NCBI GenBank assembly: GCA_026826555.1
Contig: JAKSZT010033094.1
Coordinates: forward strand, 1,045,799-1,109,798
Reading direction: 5' to 3'
Length of the DNA: 64,000 nt
Origin: Tolypeutes matacus
Taxonomy: Eukaryota > Chordata > Mammalia > Cingulata > Chlamyphoridae
Part shown: positions 1 to 11,462 of the stretch, in pieces
Position numbering within the stretch: position 1 is the first letter of the stretch
Layout: each line of letters opens with the position of its first letter
Position numbers and translations under genes: made by a program
Notes under the pieces: model-generated
Told to the model about the DNA's origin: nothing
Seen by the model: the letters and a program-made list of their open reading frames with translations, nothing else
Database searches by the model: none

Positions 1-3000
1 AAATCAAAACTACAATGAGATACCATCTTACACCCATCAGAATGGCAGCTATTAAAAAAGCAGGAGACACTAAATGTTGGAGAGGATGTGGAGGAATAGG
101 AACCCTCATCCACTGCTGGTGGGACTGCGGTATGGTCCAGCCACTGTGGAGGACAGTTTGGCGGTTCCTCAGAAAACTAACAATAGATCTTCTGTATGAT
201 CCAGCAATTCCACTGCTGGGTATATACCCAGAAGAACTGAAAGCAAAGACACAAACAGATATATGCACACCAATGTTCGGCATTGTTCACCATTGCCAAA
301 AGTTGGAATCAGCCCCAGTGCCCATCAACAGACGAATGGATAAGCAAAATGTGGTACATACATACAATGTAATATTACTCAGCTGTAAGAAAGAATAAAG
401 TGCTAACACATGGAATAACGTGGATGAATCTTGAAGACCTTATGTTGAGTGAAGCAAGCCAGGCACTGAAGGATGAACAGTATATGACCTCACTGATCTG
501 AACTGAGGAAAGTGAGCAGTCTCTGAGAACCATTATCTGAAAATTAGGTTAACAAGGGAGAGTAAGAGAAGAGCAGGCTTTGAGCCATCACCCATATGGA
601 CATAATCTATGGTAAAGGGATAGAGTGTGGTTGCATGTTGAGGGATGGGGCAGATGGGTGGTGGTGTTCCTGAGTATGGTGGTGCATATCTGGTGGGCCG
701 GTGGTTTAGGAAGGGCAGGTTCAAATTCCCAGGGCATGTAACTGTGAATATTGACATTCCATGGGTCGGGATAGGGTGGTGTCATGTGCCCTAGGGGCTG
801 GGGGGAAGGGAACTGTCAAGATCTAATGAGGTTTTTAGTGGCCATGGAAAAGGTTTTTCATTACCTTACAGTAATGAACACAGGACATGGTAAATATCAT
901 CAAAACTTATTAAACTGTATCGTCTAAATTGTAAACTATACTGTAAACCATTGATAATGTTTAGTTGCTATATTTTGCTATCTGTATAATAGTTATAACA
1001 ATGCTAACATCCAAAAAAAAGGGGGGGGTGTCGTTAATATGGGGTGGGGAAGGAGGGGGGGTTGGTATCTGGGAGTCTCTGGTATTCCGTGTGTGACTTT
1101 GCTGTGACCTAAAACTTCTTTGAAAATTAAATGAAAATTTGGGAGACACTGGGGATTGAGAGGGGGGAGGTGTCACGGCACACCAGACATCCAATAACAC
1201 AGTGATAAAAGGAAAAAAAGACTATATATATATATATTTTTTTAAAGGCATTTCTTTTGCTTTTTTTTCCCATGTTTTTGAATGTCCCAATCCTCTAATT
1301 ATATTTTGTTTTGTTCTATTTTTTTGTTTGATTGTATGTTTTTTTTTTGTTTTTTTTTTTCCTGAGTTTCCTTATGTTTGTCTCTTGCACGTAAGCTTAT
1401 GATTGTTGTTTCTTTTTCCTATTAAGTGTATTTGATTATTATATGGGCTACATGTTCATGGAAGATTTAGATCACAGAAGGGTTACAATGGGTACTGTGG
1501 GGGGTGTCTGGGAGGGGAGATTCATGGGAGTAAGTTCATCTGAATATTCATGAAAGATATACAAAATTGTTCAAAAGAGCAAAGGATGGGGCATGGTCAC
1601 AGTGGGTGGCCAATCACTAAATAATTGAGGGAATCTGAATTCCTAGCCTGGAGAGCTCTGCCACATTCACCAAGGGAGCAGCAACAGTCCTCTGAGTGCA
1701 GGGACAGTGTCTGTCGAAAGAGGACGGCCCACTGATGAGTTCTTGTTATTGATGACTACCCTTATGAGTCTTTGATCTTGTAACTGAAACTTAGCTTACA
1801 GTTATGGGGTGCCTAAGCCAAACTCAGCATATGAATGCATTACCCCCCCCGCCAACGTGGGACATGACTCCCGGGGATGAGCCTCCCTGGCAACGAGGGA
1901 TTAATACCAAGTGCCAACTGGCAACACAACTGGAAAAAGACCTTGAATAAAAGGGGGAAAATGTAAAGAAAAATGAGTTCAAATGCCTAAGAGACTTCAA
2001 AGAGAGTCGGGAGGTCATCCCAGAGGTAACGCTTACGTACACCTCAGTAGGAGCTCATAGAACATCAAAGTGCATATCACCCACACAGAGGGGCTCCTGA
2101 GAGCTCTGGAGACACTCAGGTCCTATATAAGGGGGGTAGCCCCAAAGACTGATGCCTTATCAGTGGGCTCTATTTTGGAATTTGTGCTCCTGAGAGTGAC
2201 AGAATTGGACTCAAATAAGTCCTCCCTGCACATGGTTCATCAGTCCCTTCTATTCAAACCTATATGTGATGCTGGAGTTTTTAGGTATACTTCCAGAGAC
2301 TGGAGCCTCTGGCCTACCTATGTGCCAGGTGTGCGTGGAATATCGGTGGAGCTGCAACTCCTACCCTACAGCTCAATGGACTCATCCAAGTCACCTGGAG
2401 AGGAGACAACGATGGGCAATGGCCATCCCAGGGAATGGAGAGGGCCTGCATCTGCAGGCAGGATCATCCCACCCACCATATCCATGGGATATAAGCCCTC
2501 TTTCACTTGGAGGTGGAGTGGACATCACCATCCCAGTCCCCTCAGGATTGGGGGAAGAACTATGGACTAGAGTGGACTTGATGGTATTCTGTTGTACACA
2601 TATGGTGATTCTAGCAATGGAAAAATTATAACAATGAGGTGGAGCCAGTGGCCACTTGACACTTTTGGGGCAGGGAGGGGACGAGCAGTTGAAATACAGG
2701 GGCTTCTTTGGGATTTGGAGGTTGTCCTGAGTACCGTTGTGGCAACAGATGTAGGCCATTTTAAATCAGCACACACCACTCAGAACTGTGTGGGAGAGAG
2801 TGTGGTCTACGATGTGAGCTGTGGTCTATGGTTGGTGGCAAGGTCCCAGGATGTGTAAGTCCATTGAGGGTGGTGGGCCACACTTGTGGGAGATGTTTGT
2901 GTGGGATGTGGTGGGAGGTGTGGGAGGTGGGCAACATGGGAATCCCTGTGGGTTCCGTGTAATGTTTTAGGTAATCTAAACACCTCTTAAAATATATTTA

Positions 3001-3070
3001 TATATATATAAATAACATTTCTATAAGCAAATGCACATATATGCATATATATTTATATATCATTTTACAA
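1..3070 (+). mobile_element. L1 3' end: ORF2 C-terminus plus very long 3'UTR
   Basis: Positions 15-398 encode the C-terminal end of L1 ORF2p, including the Cys/Trp-rich [16 protein letters not shown] segment and PLLGIYP. Downstream, about 2.6 kb without a coding region looks like L1 3'UTR. It holds a G-rich tract near 1020-1065, a T-rich stretch at 1220-1370 and an AT-rich end near 3000-3070. The same blocks in the same order appear in reverse at 46641-51180, and shorter copies lie at 12260-12625, 29113-29500, 37229-37410 and 37695-38505. The order in two loci supports a real L1 tail rather than a chance mosaic. The element enters from outside the window, so its ORF1 and most of ORF2 are not seen. 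Confidence 0.75.
1041..1061 (+). other. G-quadruplex-capable G-rich tract in the L1 3'UTR
   Basis: Runs of four, four and seven G separated by one to four bases, just after a G8 run at 1021-1028. Such tracts are known features of mammalian L1 3'UTRs. The corresponding C-rich stretch on the other strand is seen near 48599-48607. Confidence 0.5.
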
Positions 3071-3074
3071 ATAT

Positions 3075-5841
3075 TACAAATCCTGTTTAAACTCTTCCAA
3101 AAAATTGAAGAGGAGGGAACATTACACAACACATTTTATTTTATTTTATTTTATTTATTTTTTTTAAAGATTTTATTTATTTATTCATTTATCCCCCCCT
3201 TGCTGCTTGTGCTCACTGGGTCAGCTAACCACGCCGCGCGGGCGGGCTTGCCTTCACCAGGAGGCCCCGGGAACCGAACCCGGGGCCTCCCATATGGTAA
3301 ACGGGAGTCCTACTGATTGAGCCACAGCCGCTACCAGCACAACACATTTTATGAAGCCAACATCCCCCTAATACTAAAGCCAGATAAAGATTCCACAAGA
3401 AAAGAAAATTACAGACCAATCTCTCTAATGAACATATATGCAAAAATTCTCAACAAAATACTTGCAAATTGAATCGAACAGCATATCAAAAGACTTATAC
3501 ATCAGGACCAAGTGGGATTTAGTCCTGGTATACAAGGTTGATTCAACATAAGAAAATCAATCAATGTAATACACCACATTAACAAATTGAAGGAAAAAAA
3601 CCATATGATCATCTCAATAGATGCAGAAAAGGCATTCAACAAAATCCAACATCCTTTTTTGATAAAAATACTTCAAAAGATAGGAATAAAGGAAAATTCC
3701 TCAATATGATAAAAGGCATATATGAAAAACCCGCAGCCAACATCATACTCAATGGGGAAAGGTTGAAAGCTTTCCCCCTAAGATCAGGAACAAGACAAGG
3801 ATGCCCACTGTCACCATTGTTATTCAACATTGTACTAGAAGTTCTAGCTAGGGCAATTAGACAAGACAAAAAAATTAAAGGCGTCCAAATAGGAAAAGAG
3901 GAAGTAAAACTCTCACTGTTTGCGGATGACATGATCCTGTATTTAGAAAATCCTGAACTATCCACAACAAAGTTACTTGAACTAATAAGTGAGTTCAGCA
4001 AAGTGGCAGGATGGAAGATCAACATGCAAAAATCAGTAACGTTTTTGTACACTAGTACTGAACAATCTGAGGAGGAAATCAGGAGGAAAATTCCATTTTC
4101 AATAGCAACAAAAAGACTCAAATACCTAGGAGTTAATTTAACTAAAGAAGTACAGGACCTATATGCAGAAAACTACAAAAAAATGCTAAAAGAAATTTTA
4201 AAAGACCTAAACAAATGGAAAGACGTTCCGTGTTCATGGATTGGAAGAATAAATATCGTGAAGATGTCAATCTTGCCCAAACTCATTTATAGATTCAATG
4301 CAATACCAATCAAAATCCCAACAGCTTACTTTACAGAATTAGAGAAGGCAATTACCAAATTCATCTGGAAGGGTAAGTGCACCTGAATAGCCAAAAGTTT
4401 TCTAAAAAAGATGAGCAATGTGGGAGGAATTTCACTGCCTGACCTAGAAACATATTACAAAGCTACAGTGGTCAAAACAGCATGGTACTGGCATAAAGAT
4501 AGACACATCGATCAGTGGAATAGAATTGGGAATCCAGAAATATACCCTCACCTATACAGTCAACTGGTTTTTGACAAAAGTACCAAGCCCACGCTAATGG
4601 GAAAAAACAGTCCCTTCAACAAATGGTGTTGGGAGACCTGGATATCAATAACCAAAAGAATGAAAGAGAACCCCTATTTCACCCCCTATACAAGAATCAA
4701 CTCAAAATGGATCAAAGATATAAATATAAAAGCCAGCACCATAAAATTGCTAGAAAAAAATGTAGGGAAACATCTTCAAGACCTTGTAGCAGGTGGTGGT
4801 TTCTTGGACCTTACACCTAAAGCACATACAACAAAAGAAAAAGTAGATAAATGGGACCTCCTCAAAATTCAACACTTTTGCACCTCACAGGACTTTGACA
4901 GAAGGGTGAAAAGGCAGCCAACTCAATGGGAAAAAATATTTGGAAATCACATATCTGATAAGGGTTTAATATCCAGGATATATATAGAGATGTTACAACT
5001 CAACAATAAAAAGACAAATGACCCAATTAAAAAAATGGGTGAAAGACTTGAATAGACATTTGTCCGAAGAAGAAATACAAATGGCAAAAAAACATCTGAA
5101 AAAATGTTCAACATCAGTCATGATTAGGGAAATGCAAATCAAAACTACAATGAGATATCATTTCACACCTATCAGAATGGCCACTATTAAAAAGACAGAG
5201 AACTACAAGTGTTGGAGAGGATGTGGAGAGATAGGAACAGTTCTTCACTGTTGGTGGGAATGCAGGATGGTACAACCACTATGGAGGACTGTTTGGCAGT
5301 TCCTAAAGGAGTTGAAAATAGACTTGCCACATGACCCTGCAACACCACTACTGGGTATATACCAGAAGAACTGAGAGCAGTGACACGAACAGACATCTGC
5401 ACACCGATGTTCATAGCAACATTATTCACCATTGCCAAAAGTTGGAAACAACCCAGGTGTCCATCAATAGACAAAGTGTGGTCTATTCACACAATGGAAT
5501 ATTATGTAGCTGTAAGAAGAAATGAAGTCATAAAGCATATGACAACATGGATGAACCTGGAGGACATTATGTTGAGTGAAGCAAGCCAGATACAAAAGGA
5601 CAAATACTGTATGAATGCGTTATTATGAACCAAATATATTGTGGAATATATTGTTTGATTCAAAAAAAATTCATAGGTATCCATTACATTTAATTGAGAA
5701 ATGTATATATTTATTCATCCGTGTTTACTTTTTAGTTTTTAATTGTTTCTATTTTCAATTATTAAATGTACAAAATAAAGTTAAAAAAAGAAAGAAAAAA
5801 TCAAACTTAGCACATGAAAAAAAAAAAAAAAAAAAAAAAAA
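3075..5841 (+). mobile_element. L1 element, 5'-truncated in ORF2, with short 3'UTR and poly(A)
   Basis: The element starts inside ORF2, upstream of the reverse-transcriptase domain. 3706-4386 carries the fingers and palm, with [15 protein letters not shown] and the catalytic FADD at 3919-3930, and ends at an in-frame TGA (4384-4386). The frame resumes at 4411-5055, then 5018-5374 and 5380-5628 carry the C-terminal Cys/Trp-rich segment, so at least three lesions break ORF2. The 3'UTR is only about 210 bp and ends in a 23-base A run at 5819-5841. It is dead, but the RT region is well preserved. A SINE interrupts it at 3140-3337. Its short tail contrasts with the long 3'UTR of the L1 just upstream. 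Confidence 0.85.
3140..3337 (-). mobile_element. DAS-type tRNA-derived SINE
   Basis: Read on the minus strand it begins with a tRNA-like part with an A box (TGGCTCAATCAG) and a B box (GGTTCGGTTCCC), then a CpG-rich body and an A/T-rich tail. A perfect 15-bp target-site duplication, CACAACACATTTTAT, flanks it at 3125-3139 and 3338-3352. It sits inside the L1 ORF2. The CpGs are mostly intact, which suggests a recent insertion. Confidence 0.93.
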
Positions 5842-7282
5842 GAATCCACCACCTACCCCCAGATCTTGAAGATATTTTCCTACATTTTCTTCTAGAAGCT
5901 TTATGGTTCTTACTTTTATATTTAGGTTTTTAAATTTATTTTGAGTTAATTTTTGTATAGGAGTCCTCTTTCCTTCTTTTGCTATGGATATCAAATTTTC
6001 TCAGCACCATTTGTTGAATGGAATGTTCTGACTGAATTGGGTGGGTTTGACAGGCTAGTCAAAAATCACTTGACCATAGTTGTGAAGTTCTGTTTTTTAG
6101 CAATCTATTCGGTTCCATTGGTCTATGTGTCTGTCTTTATGCCAGTACCATGCTGTTTTTACCACTGTAGCTAGGTGATATGACTTAAAGTCCAGAGATG
6201 AGAGTCCTCCAACTTTGCTTTTCCTTTTTAAGATGTTTCTGGCTATTCAGAACCCCTTACCCTTCCAAATAAATTTGAGAATCATGTTTTCCATTTATTT
6301 AAAAAATGCTGGTGTAGTTTTTATTGGGATTGCATTGAATCTGTATATCAATTTGAGTAAAATTGACATCTTAATGATATTTAATTTTTCAATACATAAG
6401 CATGGAATGTTCTTCCAATTATTTAGGTCTTTTTTCATTTCTTTTAACAATGAGTTGTAGTTTTCTGCATATGAGTGCTTTACATCATTGGTTAAGTTTA
6501 TTCCTGAATATTTGGGTTTTATCTGTCATATTTTATTTTCACCACTCTTTTGACACTTTTAGTTACTTTTATTGATATAATCTTCATTTCTAGACTCTCT
6601 TCTGTCTTTTCTTTTCAGTCTGTAGCACATCCTTTAGTATTTCCTGCAAAGCAGGTCTCTTGGTTACAAACTCTCTCAGTTTTTGTTTATTTGTGAATAT
6701 TCTAAACTTGCTTTCATTTTTTAAAGACAATCTTGCCAGATATAAGATTCTTGGCTGGAAGTTTTTCTCTTGCAGTATCTTAAATATATCATACCACTGT
6801 CTTCTTGCCTTCATGGTTTCTGATGAGAGATCGGCACTTAATCTTATTGGGTATCCCTTATATGTCATCCATTGTTTTTTTCTTGCTGCTCTCAGAATTC
6901 TCTCTTTGTCTTTGGCATTTGACATTCTGATTAGTATGTGTCTCAGAGTTGGTCTATTCATATGTTTTCAGATGGGAGTAAGTCATGCTTCTTAGACACA
7001 GATATCTATGTCCTTCAATAGGGTTGGGAAATTTTCTACCATTATTTCTTCAAGTATTCTTTCTGCCCCTTTTCCCTTCTCTTCTCCTTCTGGGACACCC
7101 ATGACACGTATGTTTGCACATCTCTTGCTATCCTTTAGTTCCCTGAGACCTTGTTCAATTTTTTCCAATCTTTTCTTCATCTGTTCTTTTGTACGTTCAC
7201 TTTCAGATGCCATTTCTTCAAGCTCACCAATCCTTTCTTCTGTCTCCTCAAATCTGCTATTATATGATTCCTGTGTATTTTT

Positions 7283-7463
7283 TTTTAAGATTTTATTTTA
7301 TTTTAAAAATTTATTTCTTTATCCCCCCCCCTTGCTGCTTGTGCTCGCTGTGTCCATTTTACTTTGCATTTTTCTGTGCCTGCTTGTCTCTCTTTGTTGC
7401 GTCATCTTGCTGCAATAGCTCACTGTGCTGTGTGGGCTGTTAGCTTACCATACTCCACATCTA
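7283..7463 (-). mobile_element. tRNA-derived SINE, 5'-truncated
   Basis: It carries the T-rich (reverse A-rich) tail and the 'TTGCTGCTTGTGCTCGCTG' body of DAS-type SINEs. The flanking duplication GTGTATTTTT lies at 7273-7282 and 7464-7473. It interrupts ORF1 of the HAL1-like element. Confidence 0.75.
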
Positions 7464-7519
7464 GTGTATTTTTAATTTCATTTATTGCACCTTTCATTCC
7501 CATAAGATCTGCTCTTTTT

Positions 7520-7745
7520 CTTTAAAAAAAAAAAATTTATTGAAGTATTCATACATGGACATACATAAATTCTAAGTGTTCAGCAAACATCATGAACTCA
7601 TAAAACAAACATGCATAACATTATACAGGGCTCCCGCACATCACTCCCCCACCCAAACACCCTGCATTGTGAAACATTTGTTAACAAATCATGAAAGAGC
7701 ACCGTCAAAGTATTACTACTAATTATATGCATATCTTCCTCCCTT
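7520..7745 (-). mobile_element. Old L1 3'-end-like fragment
   Basis: A T-rich lead is followed by sequence resembling other decayed L1 tails in the window (near 21000 and 44620). It separates two pieces of ORF1. The family is not identified. Confidence 0.35.
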
Positions 7746-7749
7746 ATAT

Positions 7750-8095
7750 GTTTTTTTAAGGATTTATTTATTTATTTATTTACTTTTATCCATTTTTACA
7801 CACACACACACACCCTCCCCCCCGGTTTTTGCTTTTTCTGTGTCTGTTAACTGGGCAGCTCTCTGTGTCCATTTCCTGCCCTCTCTTCTCATCCTTCTCC
7901 TGTCTTCACTGGGATTCGATCCTTGGAACCTACAATGTGGGAGAAAGGCATCCTACCGCTTGTGCCACCTTAGCTCCTGGTTTTTCAGTGCATCTCATCT
8001 TGGCTCTCCCTTGTGTCACTCTCCAATTACATCATCATCTTGCTGTGTGGCTCGTGGGGCCTGGTGGCCCACCCGCGGATGGGGTCTGACCTGCT
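7750..8095 (-). mobile_element. Dimeric tRNA-derived SINE with short internal repeat
   Basis: This is a shortened member of the dimeric family seen at 31831-32272, 49474-50050 and 52383-53063. It contains a (CA)n run at about 7799-7813, one tRNA-like part, and only one to two units of the 25-bp GGGGCCTGGTGGCCCACCC repeat near 8052-8090. It interrupts ORF1. Confidence 0.75.
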
Positions 8096-8399
8096 ATTTT
8101 TCTATGTATGCTTTCAAAATTTTCTTTGTGCTCATCCAATGTATTCTTAATATCCTTAATTTCTTTAGCCATTTCATTGAATTTATTAAGGAGATTTGCT
8201 TGAACATCTATGATTAGTTGTCTCAACTCCTTTATGTTATCTGGAGGCTTATCTTGTTCCTTTAACTGGGCCATATCTTCCTGTTTCTTGGTGTGGGTTG
8301 TAATTTTTTGTTGGTGTCTTGGCATCTGGCTTACCAGAGGATTTCTTCTGGGTGCTTCCTGCCCTTCCTCCCGTGCTGGTTGTGTAGTAGGAGCCAAGG

Positions 8400-9640
8400 G
8401 ATGTAGTTGGTTCTATAAGCTGTGGAGGCTCAATCTACCCTCATTGCCCCAAGGACCAATGAAGTTTTTCCCCACTTTCTCCTTTGCCAGGGATAGGGAC
8501 AGAGTCCTGCGTGGAATAATCTAAGTCATGCAGGCCTAGACTGTAGTTGCCCAGAGAGACTGATGAGGCTTCACGTCCCTTTCTCCCCTGCTTGGGGCAG
8601 GGATGGAGCTGCAGGTGTGGGCAGCAATCTATGCAGTGCAGGTCCAAGATGACCACAGTTGCCCCAGTAGATTTCCAGCTAAAAGCACATGCAGTTACCT
8701 GGATAGGCTGGTGCAGGGCCCGTCAGCTTCCTCCCTGCTGGAGGTGGGGCTGAAGCCTAGGCTAGGGCTTCAGGCCAATCTGGGTGAAAGAAACTGGTCT
8801 CTACCATCACTGTGATTTTCAGTCAGCCTGGCTTCCCCTCATGCTGGGGGTGGAGTCAAAATGGTGGCTACCACCCTCCTTCTGACTTGGAAAGGCTCAA
8901 ACTTTAGCTGTTCTTAGGGTTATACTTTAGCCAGCCAAATTTACTAATCAGTAGCTGAAATCAGTGGCCAACCGTCTCTTCCTCCCCTGTTTTTGGGAAA
9001 TGGAGCCTCCAATTACTGCCACAGAATAGCTCCTGGGGTGGCTTGCGCTGCCAAAGTAGGATGGTCACTGGCCTCCACAGCATGGCCTGTAATTTCCCGG
9101 AGAGCCCCAGCTTCCTCCCTGCCCAAGGCGGCAATCTGATATAGATGGAAAAAAGTCGGTCCCTACCAGCATTGTGATTTTCAGTCAGCCCCGCTTCTCC
9201 TCATGTCAGGCACGGAGTTAAGATGGCGGCCACCGACCTCTTTCTTACTTGGACAGGTTCAAACTTTAGCTGTCCTTAGGATTATACTTTAGCCTGCTGA
9301 ATTTACTAATCAGTAGCTGAAGTTGGTGCCCAACCATCTCTTCCTCCCCCGTTTTGGATAGTGGAGCTTTCAATTCCAGGCATGGAACAGCTCCCGAGGC
9401 GGCTTGTGCTTCCAGTGGAGAATGGGCACCAGCCTCCGTGGCATGGAGTGCTCTATTTACGAATCTTCTCTGCAGATGGGCAGTCTCCTCTTTCCATTCT
9501 TTCAAGAATGTTGCAGGATGTACTTCTGGTCTCCTGCAGCCCCTAAATAAGTGCTCTAATAGTTGTGGGTGATCACCAACTGCCCCGTAGCAGGAACTGA
9601 TTCTCAGAGCTCTTTACTCTGCTGTCATCTTGCTGGTTGT
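8400..9640 (-). promoter_or_regulatory. L1-type 5'UTR with tandem ~362-bp monomers
   Basis: Two units repeat with a period of about 362 bp: TGTGATTTTCAGTCAGCC begins at 8811 and its counterpart at 9173, and long stretches after each are alike. Partial units flank them. The region is GC-richer than its surroundings, and one unit carries AAGATGGCGGCC near 9220, a YY1-like site. On the minus strand the 5' end near 9640 reads CAGCAAGATGACAGCAG, a plausible element start. This should be the internal promoter of the HAL1-like element. Confidence 0.6.
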
Positions 9641-9960
9641 TGTCAGTCACATCTTTTTTTATTTCTCTCTTTCCTTTATTGAAACCTCTTTTTATGGATA
9701 GTTACTCTTTGTGATGTATCTGAATGATCCTTTTCTCTTTTTTGTTTCTGTATATTTTCTAGAATACTTTCATTGTGGTTACCCTGGGATTGTATTACAC
9801 AACTTACATCTATAACCTACTAATTTGAAAATATACTTACTTAGCTTAAATAGCATACGTGCTCTAGTCCTATTCCTGTTTCTATAATGACTTTTAAACC
9901 AAATATTCTTTAGTTTGAATTCTTATTCTTTTGGTCAATTCTTTTCAGTTAAAAAAAAAG
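9641..9960 (-). mobile_element. Decayed L1 fragment
   Basis: The sequence after the HAL1-like 5' end looks like an older L1 in reverse (TTCATTGTGGTTACCCTGGG and flanks). Only similarity of style supports this. No boundary is visible. Confidence 0.35.
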
Positions 9961-10350
9961 AATAGAAAAATGCTTTTAAAAGTCTGCAATTAAATCATGG
10001 CTTAGCCCTAATAGCAAAATATTTTTTCCTACTTGCCTCCAGAAAAGTATTTCAGAAATTTTTCATAATGTATCTCACTGGAATACTGATAAAATGATAA
10101 ACTAAAAAAGTCAATATTTGTACAAACCTCTAAAATATCTGTGTCTTCTGAGCTATCAATGTTAAGTACAATATAAGCATATAATTTTATTCTACTTAAG
10201 TATGTTCTCCTTGAATTTATAAAGTTACTGATAAAAGAAGCTATCATTATATCTACTAAATCTTTTAAATAATAAAAAATTTAAATTTGTGTTTAACATA
10301 ATTGAGTTATTTTGATTTATTTTAGACTGAATATTTTGTTTTATTTTAAA
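9961..10350. other. AT-rich stretch without recognisable feature
   Basis: No gene or clear repeat is visible. The short open frames here have no family features. Confidence 0.4.
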
Positions 10351-10358
10351 AATAATTG

Positions 10359-10390
<32 letters not shown>

Positions 10391-10468
10391 GGGAGGTCCC
10401 GGGGATGAACCCGGGTCCCTCCATATGGGAGACGGATGCCCAACCAGTTGAGCTATATCCAACCCCCC
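10359..10468 (-). mobile_element. Monomeric tRNA-derived SINE
   Basis: A T28-type tail followed by the reverse of the tRNA-like core (CCCGGGTCCCTCCATATGGG). The duplication AATAATTG lies at 10351-10358 and 10469-10476. Confidence 0.85.
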
Positions 10469-10476
10469 AATAATTG

Positions 10477-11462
10477 GGTTTTATAGGATGTGTGAAAACA
10501 GTTCAAAGATCTTCTTAGTAACTTAAGGTATGCAGGCATGTAAAGTATGCAGGCTATGCATTGTTAAGAAAAAAGGGTATAGACTTATCCTAAAGTAAAA
10601 TAACAAGTTTTTCCAGATTGAGAAGCAGTAATGAGTAGAACAAAATCTAAATGAATATCAAAAATTATGGAAAATTTGTGAAAATAAATTTCATTTATCA
10701 TGGTCAATACTGACTGAATTGAGATAGGTTTATTTATAATACATTTTTTCTTGAGAACTTTCATATCATGCCATATATTAATGCCAAACTAAAGTTTATT
10801 TTCTCTCTAATAAAATAATGAAATTGTCTCAGGAGTTGCATGGGAAGTGTGTCAACTTTTTAAAAGGGATTTTCTAAGCTTTTGTTGGTTAAATTTATAT
10901 AGGTGAAATGTTATTCCTATAAATATTTAAAGATTATATAGAATTCCTAAAAATTTAAGTGTTCTCACTGTCCATGATATGTCCTAATACTAATCTGCAT
11001 ATTAGTCAAGAGTATAGTGTTTTTAGTCATAATTTATTCTTAGAAAAATGTTACATATCACAGAAACAACCAAATTCCCTTGTCAATTACACTGTTTTAT
11101 TCTGCTGCTTCTCTGAAAGTATGTGGAGTCAGCTGCAAGTCAGAGCTTCATCCCCAGCAAAAAAAAAAAAAAAAAAAAAAAAAAGACTTTAAATGAAAAA
11201 CAAGGCAAGTATATAAATTATATTCTACCTGTCAATTCACATAACGCTGGTAAAAGTGCAAAGGTGGGACAAAGTCAAATACCTTGATTGACAGGGCCCT
11301 TTTAGACATCTTCAAATAACTTCATACAGCTACATACTTCTATGAGATGTCTGGAAGATAAAAGCTCTTCCTTATCACAAGGCCACTGCCCTCACAGTAG
11401 TTAAAAACGATTAAAGTCCAACTTCAGAAATTCTTGCTTTTCTCTCAAACAAAGAAACCTAT
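10477..11462. other. Unassigned sequence; possible short SINE at 11110-11186
   Basis: Mostly unremarkable AT-rich DNA. At 11128-11186 a short GC-richer stretch runs into about 26 A residues, which may be a degraded tRNA-type SINE. From about 11290 the sequence becomes C-rich, but no family is recognised. Confidence 0.3.

Larger units (their letters stand above)
6590..8397 (-). pseudogene. L1 ORF1 (RNA-binding chaperone), broken by three insertions and a frameshift
   Basis: The N-terminal part (8397 to about 8096) starts MAPTTQPAREEG and runs into a Lys/Glu/Gln-rich region that looks like the coiled coil. The frame resumes in the 7213-6992 piece, where RCANIRVMGVPEGEEKGKG is the start of the RRM-like domain. 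After a frameshift near 6961-6995, 6961-6590 gives the C-terminal domain with YKGYPIRLSADLS and NFQPRILYLARLS. Mature ORF1p is a trimeric nucleic-acid chaperone. This copy cannot encode it because of the insertions at 7283-7463, about 7520-7745 and about 7750-8095. Confidence 0.8.
5842..9640 (-). mobile_element. HAL1-like L1 derivative (5'UTR + ORF1 + end of ORF2)
   Basis: On the minus strand the order is 5'UTR (9640-8400), ORF1 (8397-6590), a short inter-ORF spacer, what looks like the first few codons of ORF2 near 6520, and then directly the post-palm part of ORF2 (the equivalent of YLGVNL onwards), reaching LLEENVGKYLQDLG at about 5870. Endonuclease and nearly all of the reverse-transcriptase domain are absent. 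This layout resembles 'half-L1' (HAL1) elements, which keep ORF1 but depend on L1 for enzymes. A private deletion in one L1 copy is the alternative. Two SINEs and an old repeat are inserted in ORF1. The 3' end abuts the poly(A) of the neighbouring plus-strand L1. Confidence 0.6.

Noticed and set aside
3140..3337. tRNA-like sequences with A and B boxes (here and in the other SINEs) as possible tRNA genes
   Set aside because: They carry a tRNA-unrelated body, an A-rich tail and target duplications, so they are SINEs.
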